From Azophilus sp965247035 (lineage in GTDB: Bacteria > Pseudomonadota > Gammaproteobacteria > Pseudomonadales > Azotimanducaceae): 64,000 bases of DNA. Both the position numbers and the translations under genes were made by a program. Shown here piece after piece: positions 60,121 through 64,000 of the stretch; position 1 is the stretch's first letter; every line of letters begins with the position of its first letter. The notes under the pieces were generated by a model that was not told where the DNA came from, made no database searches, and saw only the letters and a program-made list of their open reading frames with translations. Where the stretch lies: NCBI GenBank assembly GCA_965247035.1, contig CBDFGJ010000001.1:1426001-1490000 (forward strand), given 5' to 3'.

Positions 60121-60696
60121 TTAATCTTTCCACCCATGTGCACATGCCCCGCCTCTGTTGCGCCCGAACTGTAGTCGGTTATTGTTGGGATGTGGGTTTT
60201 GATCCCTACGCAAATAAGCTTGATGAACCCAACTTCGTATAGTATTTGTGGCAGAGTATCCATTTGGTAATTTGTAAATTTGCGCATAAGGCTCTTGCCC
60301 ATTGAAATTACCCTTTGAAACATTGTCCCAAAGTCGCGGTGGGATCAGTGCTGGTCGATATGTTTGCTGAGAAAAATCCGGATGAGTGGGAAGTAGAATT
60401 CCTAACAAGCCACACCGAGGATTTCTTCGAGTGTCTCTCAAACTGGAACCAACCTCCCAGTCCACGTGTTTTCTTTGCCATGTACAAAATCCAATGAGAA
60501 CAACCGTGACAGTAGCATCAGCAATGAAATTGTCGCGAATTTGTTGGCGCATTGTATCTGTGTTGTTGCTGTCGTTTATGTCCCCGTCACCAACTGACCG
60601 ATCCACAATGTCATCCCCCATCGCCTTGATGAAGTAATTCTTATATTGCTGATCTTCGTGATGAAAACTAACAAATACTTTATGTCTGGCAATCAT
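60121..60696 (-). CDS. TIR-like protein 1 (DUF1863/ThsB-like)
   Basis: A 191-aa protein from ATG 60696 (GTG 60708 also possible), overlapping the end of the upstream gene by seventeen bases. RHKVFVSFHHEDQQYKNYF, DRSVGDGDIND, IRDNFIADATVTVVLIGFCT, WQRKHVDWEVGSSLRDT and LLPTHPDF are typical of the MTH538/DUF1863 TIR-like group to which ThsB of Thoeris belongs. The Glu in VDWEVGSSL is the expected catalytic position. Its tail is rich in Asn/Arg/Gly. A nucleotide-signal (cyclic ADP-ribose-like) role is inferred by family. Confidence 0.85.
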   Translation of the reverse strand: MIARHKVFVSFHHEDQQYKNYFIKAMGDDIVDRSVGDGDINDSNNTDTMRQQIRDNFIADATVTVVLIGFCTWQRKHVDWEVGSSLRDTRRNPRCGLLGILLPTHPDFSQQTYRPALIPPRLWDNVSKGNFNGQEPYAQIYKLPNGYSATNTIRSWVHQAYLRRDQNPHPNNNRLQFGRNRGGACAHGWKD

Positions 60697-61180
60697 GATT
60701 ATCAGCACTTTCCAAATTGGTTAAATCTTCCACACCAGCAATTTCTGCCAACATGCGATTGTAATTATAAAGGTCTTTCTGTAATTCCTGTAATTCCGTA
60801 CGAAACATTTCTTTTTTGGTGCTGTCATCAAATCCATTTTGCAATACCTCATTGTGCCATTTCGCGGTGAAAGGGCGTACTACTTGGTTCAATATCGGTA
60901 TTGCAATTTTGCTGAACTGCAAAGTTTTCCTTCCTCGTTTACGCAATATTTCTCGAGTGGTCGGAAAAAGCGAATAAACGCTTTCTAATGCAGTTTTCTC
61001 ATCTCCCACTTCTTTCGGCAAAGGCTGAGTAACAATTCTCGTCAACATTTCAATATATAATTCCCAGGCTGCGTCCCTATCTGAATCCTCAAAAGACATT
61101 TCGATGCCAATGAACCCGACATTCAAATGAACTTTCTCCAATTCGAATTTTTTAAATAGATTTTTTAGAGTAGTTGTCAT
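60680..61180 (-). CDS. Unrecognised helical protein heading the TIR operon
   Basis: From ATG 61180 a 166-aa, largely alpha-helical, cytoplasmic protein: TLKNLFKKFELEKVHLNVGF, FEDSDRDAAWELYIEMLTRI, ALESVYSLFPTTREILRKRG, FTAKWHNEVLQNGFDDSTKK and a final coiled stretch ELQELQKDLYNYNRMLAEIA. I recognise no family. It has no membrane helix. As first gene of an operon with two TIR-like proteins it could be the sensor, a regulator of the TIR enzymes or a small effector. Overlap with TIR-like 1 implies fixed stoichiometry. Confidence 0.7.
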   Translation of the reverse strand: MTTTLKNLFKKFELEKVHLNVGFIGIEMSFEDSDRDAAWELYIEMLTRIVTQPLPKEVGDEKTALESVYSLFPTTREILRKRGRKTLQFSKIAIPILNQVVRPFTAKWHNEVLQNGFDDSTKKEMFRTELQELQKDLYNYNRMLAEIAGVEDLTNLESADNHDCQT

Positions 61181-61295
61181 TTTGTATCTCGTTAATTTCT
61201 TTGCTATCAAGAAGTGCTGGTATAAATGCCTGATAGCCAGTGGGTTGGCGGATATACTGGCCAGCACGGGTCGAGGCGTGATTTTTGTGGCTAGT

Positions 61296-61426
61296 CATAA
61301 TAAAGGCTGGCTTTCAGATAGAAGGATTTTGTGTCCATAATAAAGGTAGTCGTTATTATAGCCCATATTCTTCTCCATAGTAAATAATGTCTTTACTATA
61401 GTCAGGTTTTTCTTCCATACTAAAGG
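61296..61426. repeat. Array of four CATANTAAA motifs at exact 40-bp period
   Basis: CATAATAAA at 61296 and 61336, CATAGTAAA at 61376 and CATACTAAA at 61416. The second and third are halves of dyads whose arms covary: ATAATAA/TTATTAT (61337-61343 and 61353-61359) and ATAGTAAA/TTTACTAT (61377-61384 and 61392-61399). The array lies 110 to 250 bases upstream of the first gene of the TIR operon, so operator or leader-RNA roles are possible. Confidence 0.75.
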
Positions 61427-61429
61427 CAG

Positions 61430-61700
61430 CCTTGCATTGGGGCATCATCGGCGTACGGTAATGCTTCCCGTTGCAGAAACGTCTCAATACTGCCCTTTTC
61501 TTGTAGCGGAATCTGGTTGCGAAACTCGAAGTTGTCGAGAATGTCCTGCACGTTGGAGGGAAATCCGTCCAGATAGGCTTTAAAATCCACCTCGAGTTCC
61601 TAGCGATTGGCGCAGGTCGCGCGTGGTGAGCTTCGAAGTGTTGTAGAAGACCTGGCCGGGGGCAAGGGGAAACGCCGGGGCTTGGTTATGCCATAGTTGG
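61430..61700 (-). pseudogene. hsdM: Type I restriction-modification hsdM relic
   Basis: Minus-strand fragments read GQVFYNTSKLTTRDLRQSLG, VDFKAYLDGFPSNVQDILDN followed by FEFRNQIP, and KGSIETFLQREALPYADDA, all of which are pieces of HsdM methylase subunits but not contiguous in an intact protein. Stops and frame changes separate them. It is the debris of a restriction locus at the right edge of the island. Confidence 0.6.
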
Positions 61701-61726
61701 CAAGTTCAGGTTAGATGGTGAGAATC

Positions 61727-62374
61727 ATGGCTCAGAATAAAGTTATTGCACCAGTGTTGGTATTTGCTCTGGTGGTGATGTGCTGGAACAGGCCGTCACA
61801 GGCGCAAGCATTTCATGCCGAGCGTGATTGCGCACAGGCTCAACAGATTATTGCCGACACCTGGCTGCTGGCCGCTGTGGTGGTGCACAGCGATTACGAG
61901 GCTTTTGTTGAGTCCAAGCCCGGCACCGATCCGTTTGTAATTCACCAGTTTCTCAGCAATCCGACTGGCGAGATGGGTGTGCAGAAAACGCTGTCGTGCA
62001 AGATGAAGACGGCGGAGCGAATCAATAACGATTTCGCCGTCGCGGGCGGTCCAGAGCCAGCCCAGGGTGACCTCAGTTGCGCCGCAATACACCAGCAGTG
62101 GCTGGCGCGGCTGACCGAGCCGCTTGAGCAAATTGTCGTCGATGAGGAAGAGTTGACCTTTATTGGTCCCATGTGGACGAAACCCTGGCCCTATGATCCG
62201 GTGTATCGGGGCGATGACGGCAAGTTGCACGTGCGCAGCCGTGCATTGTACGTACCCTTTTCCTGGTGGGTGCCGATGCCCGACCGGTTCAAGGGTGTTT
62301 ACTATTGTCACCTCGCCACGCCAGCCTATCTGGAAGCACTGTCGCATGGCCAATTGACTATCGAGCAGCGATAG
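61727..62374 (+). CDS. Exported protein of unknown function
   Basis: A 215-aa protein with a clear signal peptide (APVLVFALVVMCWNRPSQAQA, cleavage near residue 30 or before). The mature part contains four Cys (ERDCAQAQ, TLSCKMKT, GDLSCAAIHQ, VYYCHLA) that could form two periplasmic disulfides, and Trp/Pro-rich GPMWTKPWPYDPVYR. No family recognised. It precedes the decarboxylase-family gene by 50 bases on the same strand and may share its transcript. Composition is closer to the backbone than to the island. Confidence 0.7.
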   Translation: MAQNKVIAPVLVFALVVMCWNRPSQAQAFHAERDCAQAQQIIADTWLLAAVVVHSDYEAFVESKPGTDPFVIHQFLSNPTGEMGVQKTLSCKMKTAERINNDFAVAGGPEPAQGDLSCAAIHQQWLARLTEPLEQIVVDEEELTFIGPMWTKPWPYDPVYRGDDGKLHVRSRALYVPFSWWVPMPDRFKGVYYCHLATPAYLEALSHGQLTIEQR

Positions 62375-62423
62375 CAGCAGTTCGGTTTAAAGATTGATAA
62401 ATGTCATTCAATGGAGAGAGACT

Positions 62424-63200
62424 ATGGACAATTACCAGATAGCTCATCGCACCCAGATTGGAGTGATCATCCCTTCCACCAATACAGGCGTGGAATACGA
62501 CTTACAGAAGTTTCATATTGACGGTGTAAGCTGGCACAGTTCGCGTTTCTGGATTGAACTGCGCAACTGGGCCGATGAAGTCGATGCTACCGGCCAGAAT
62601 GCCGATACCGTGTTTGAGCGGTTCCTGGAGATCATGCGCGGTGAAATACCCGGGTCCCTGCGCAACGTCATCTCCGCCAAAGTCAATCACATCATGCTTG
62701 GTATGTCGGCGGAAACCTTTTGGGGCGGCAAAGAAGGCAGTATTTTGTTTGAACAGGAGATCCGCGAGCATATCGGCGACCTTGGCCTGACCACCGGGGC
62801 AATGGCGACCCGCGAGGCGCTGGATTGCTTCGGTGCCAAAACCCTGTCAGTTATTACGCCTTATCCGCCGGTTGGGGATGACAATGTACGCCGGTATTTC
62901 GAAGAGATCGGCTATCAGGTGAAGCATGTCAAAGGTCTGAACCGGCCGTCCGCCACCGCCATTGCAGAGACGCCGATTCAGGAAGTGCTGGATGCCGTCA
63001 AGGAAATTGACGCCGATGACGTGGACTCGATTGTGCAGTGCGGCACTAATCTATCGACGCTGGACCTATTCCCAACGCTTGAGCATATTATGGAAAAGCC
63101 GCTGATACCGATTAACGTCGCAACGGCCTGGCATGCGCTAAGGGCCTGCGGTATTGAAGACAAAGTGACCGGAAAGGGGCGATTGCTGGAAGAGTTTTAG
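62424..63200 (+). CDS. Arylmalonate decarboxylase/maleate isomerase-family protein
   Basis: A 258-aa cytoplasmic protein of the Asp/Glu racemase superfamily. ATG 62424 has GGAGAG six bases before it. TQIGVIIPSTNTGVEYDLQK is the family start; HIMLGMSAETFWGG holds the first active-site loop and DSIVQCGTNLSTLD the second. Maleate isomerases and racemases have Cys in both loops; here only the second Cys (VQC) remains and the first loop reads LGMS, as in bacterial arylmalonate decarboxylase. So a decarboxylase-like mechanism is possible; substrate unknown. Confidence 0.82.
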   Translation: MDNYQIAHRTQIGVIIPSTNTGVEYDLQKFHIDGVSWHSSRFWIELRNWADEVDATGQNADTVFERFLEIMRGEIPGSLRNVISAKVNHIMLGMSAETFWGGKEGSILFEQEIREHIGDLGLTTGAMATREALDCFGAKTLSVITPYPPVGDDNVRRYFEEIGYQVKHVKGLNRPSATAIAETPIQEVLDAVKEIDADDVDSIVQCGTNLSTLDLFPTLEHIMEKPLIPINVATAWHALRACGIEDKVTGKGRLLEEF

Positions 63201-63226
63201 GCCGTATTGGAGATTTGACAGCGGCA

Positions 63227-64000
63227 TTAAAAGGTATAGTTCATGCGTACCCCGAAGGTGCGTTGTGGCGGCATGTAGGCGATTACCAGATCCTGGAATG
63301 CCTGGAAGAAATTAACGAATGCAACGCCATGTTCGGGGGTGCGGTCATCAAAGACGTTGTCAACATAGGCCATAATTTCCAGGTTTCCCGTCGTCATGCC
63401 GAGCCTGACGTCGCTGACTGTTTTGGCTTTGAATTGAACATTGCCTTCGAGATTGAGATTGCGCTCAGACATGTACCGGGTATCCCAGCGACCATACATG
63501 CTTACATCGGCACCTATGTCCCAGGCATATCGCAATGTGCCGACAGCGCTGTGCTCGGGCGTCCAGGGCAGTTCTTCACCGCGTAAATCCACGGGAGGTT
63601 CGCCATCGGGGCTGATTGTCTGATCATGGCTTTTGATCTCGGTATGAGTGTAAACATAGTTAAAATCAAAGAACAGACCTTCGGCAATCATTGTGGTCAG
63701 CTTTAACTCTGCGCCGTAAGTCTCAACCTCACCGATATTATCGACGAAGATCTCCGGTGCTGCCGGCATTTCCGGCGCCGCCGGTGTTGCCGGTGGGCCG
63801 CCTACTCCCGGTGGCGGGCCGCCTGCTGCCGATGCATCGTCCCCGGTATCGTACTGGATGTTATTAGCCTGTTTGTCGGTATTGTCGTTAAAGAACAGCG
63901 TTCCGTTAAACTGGGTCCGACCGCCTTCCCAAGTTGTTTTCCAGCCCAGTTCATAGACGATCAACTCTTCCTGATCATAGGCTAGGTTGCTTTCCAAAAG
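63227..64000 (-). CDS. TonB-dependent receptor, C-terminal part (runs off window)
   Basis: The last 257 codons of an outer-membrane receptor; the frame continues past the window end. Beta-barrel strands with alternating aromatic residues are visible (EELIVYELGWKTTWEG, LFFDFNYVYTHTEIK, LEIMAYVDNVFDDRTPEHG) and the C-terminal strand RTFGVRMNYTF ends in Phe, the Bam signal. A Pro/Gly/Ala-rich loop (GGPPPGVGGPPATPAAP) is unusual. It is convergent with the decarboxylase-family gene, leaving 26 bases between the stops. Ligand unknown. Confidence 0.92.
   Translation of the reverse strand, partial: LLESNLAYDQEELIVYELGWKTTWEGGRTQFNGTLFFNDNTDKQANNIQYDTGDDASAAGGPPPGVGGPPATPAAPEMPAAPEIFVDNIGEVETYGAELKLTTMIAEGLFFDFNYVYTHTEIKSHDQTISPDGEPPVDLRGEELPWTPEHSAVGTLRYAWDIGADVSMYGRWDTRYMSERNLNLEGNVQFKAKTVSDVRLGMTTGNLEIMAYVDNVFDDRTPEHGVAFVNFFQAFQDLVIAYMPPQRTFGVRMNYTF

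Noticed and set aside
59600..60696. A complete Thoeris system
   Set aside because: Two ThsB/TIR-like proteins are present, but nothing resembles ThsA (SIR2-SLOG or macrodomain-membrane effector); the macrodomain fragment at 56571 is DarG-like and broken.
61296..61426. 40-bp-periodic motifs as a small CRISPR array
   Set aside because: Only about nine bases per unit are conserved, the dyads vary between units, and no cas gene is near.

Overview
The window is a chromosomal segment of a gammaproteobacterium. The evidence is gene order: pyrG-kdsA-eno-ftsB-pcm; a minus-strand run gyrA-serC-pheA-hisC-tyrA-cmk-rpsA-ihfB-lapA; a Pseudomonas-type dapD followed by dapE; plsB; the first two type II secretion genes; a TRAP transporter; and TonB-dependent receptors. 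I cannot place it below class from sequence alone. The backbone is GC-rich with tight operons and many 1-4 base stop/start overlaps. It is also littered with decayed insertion sequences and broken genes, which would fit a lineage undergoing genome erosion (for example a host-associated one); that lifestyle reading is inference.

Layout. 1-5.0 kb: end of folD, lpxH, an IS481-type relic, then three minus-strand hydrolases (metallophosphoesterase, alpha/beta hydrolase, metallo-beta-lactamase fold). 5.0-7.6 kb: a graveyard of mobile DNA holding a 139-bp MITE, an ISNCY-like relic, IS481-type ends bracketing a methyltransferase relic and a coiled-coil gene. 7.7-15.5 kb: CTP, Kdo and glycolysis genes with ftsB, pcm, a polyprenyl-phosphate transporter-family gene and TRAP permeases. 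15.6-20.8 kb: tRNA-Arg, a decaying periplasmic amine oxidase/cytochrome c/Rid cluster and a TonB receptor. 21-30 kb: dapD, IS5-type relic, dapE, gspC, gspD, plsB. 30.3-33.8 kb: MITE, tRNA-Asn, IS481-type relic, a lipoprotein and a TPR metallopeptidase. 33.9-38.5 kb: the end of a surface polysaccharide locus (epimerase, GT4 transferase, WbpM-like dehydratase) and a ComEA-like protein. 38.9-49.0 kb: the long lapA-to-gyrA run.

50.4-61.7 kb is a clearly AT-richer accessory island with defence-like content. It holds two tight minus-strand operons. The first encodes a membrane-tethered Hsp70 machine: a FimV/LysM-like, single-pass membrane protein whose cytoplasmic tail looks like GrpE; an Hsp70; a TerB protein with a degenerate J-like tail; and an M48 peptidase. 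The second encodes an unknown helical protein, two different TIR-like (ThsB/DUF1863-type) proteins, an Nmad2-type protein, a MazG-like pyrophosphohydrolase and a uracil-DNA-glycosylase-like protein. Between them lie a frameshifted IS256 element and a truncated DarTG pair; at the right edge lie a 40-bp-periodic dyad array and a type I restriction hsdM relic. These two operons are the best candidates for undescribed systems.

61.7-64 kb: a secreted protein of unknown role, an arylmalonate decarboxylase/maleate isomerase-family enzyme and the C-terminal part of another TonB receptor that runs off the end. All calls rest on reading the sequence; no database search was run.
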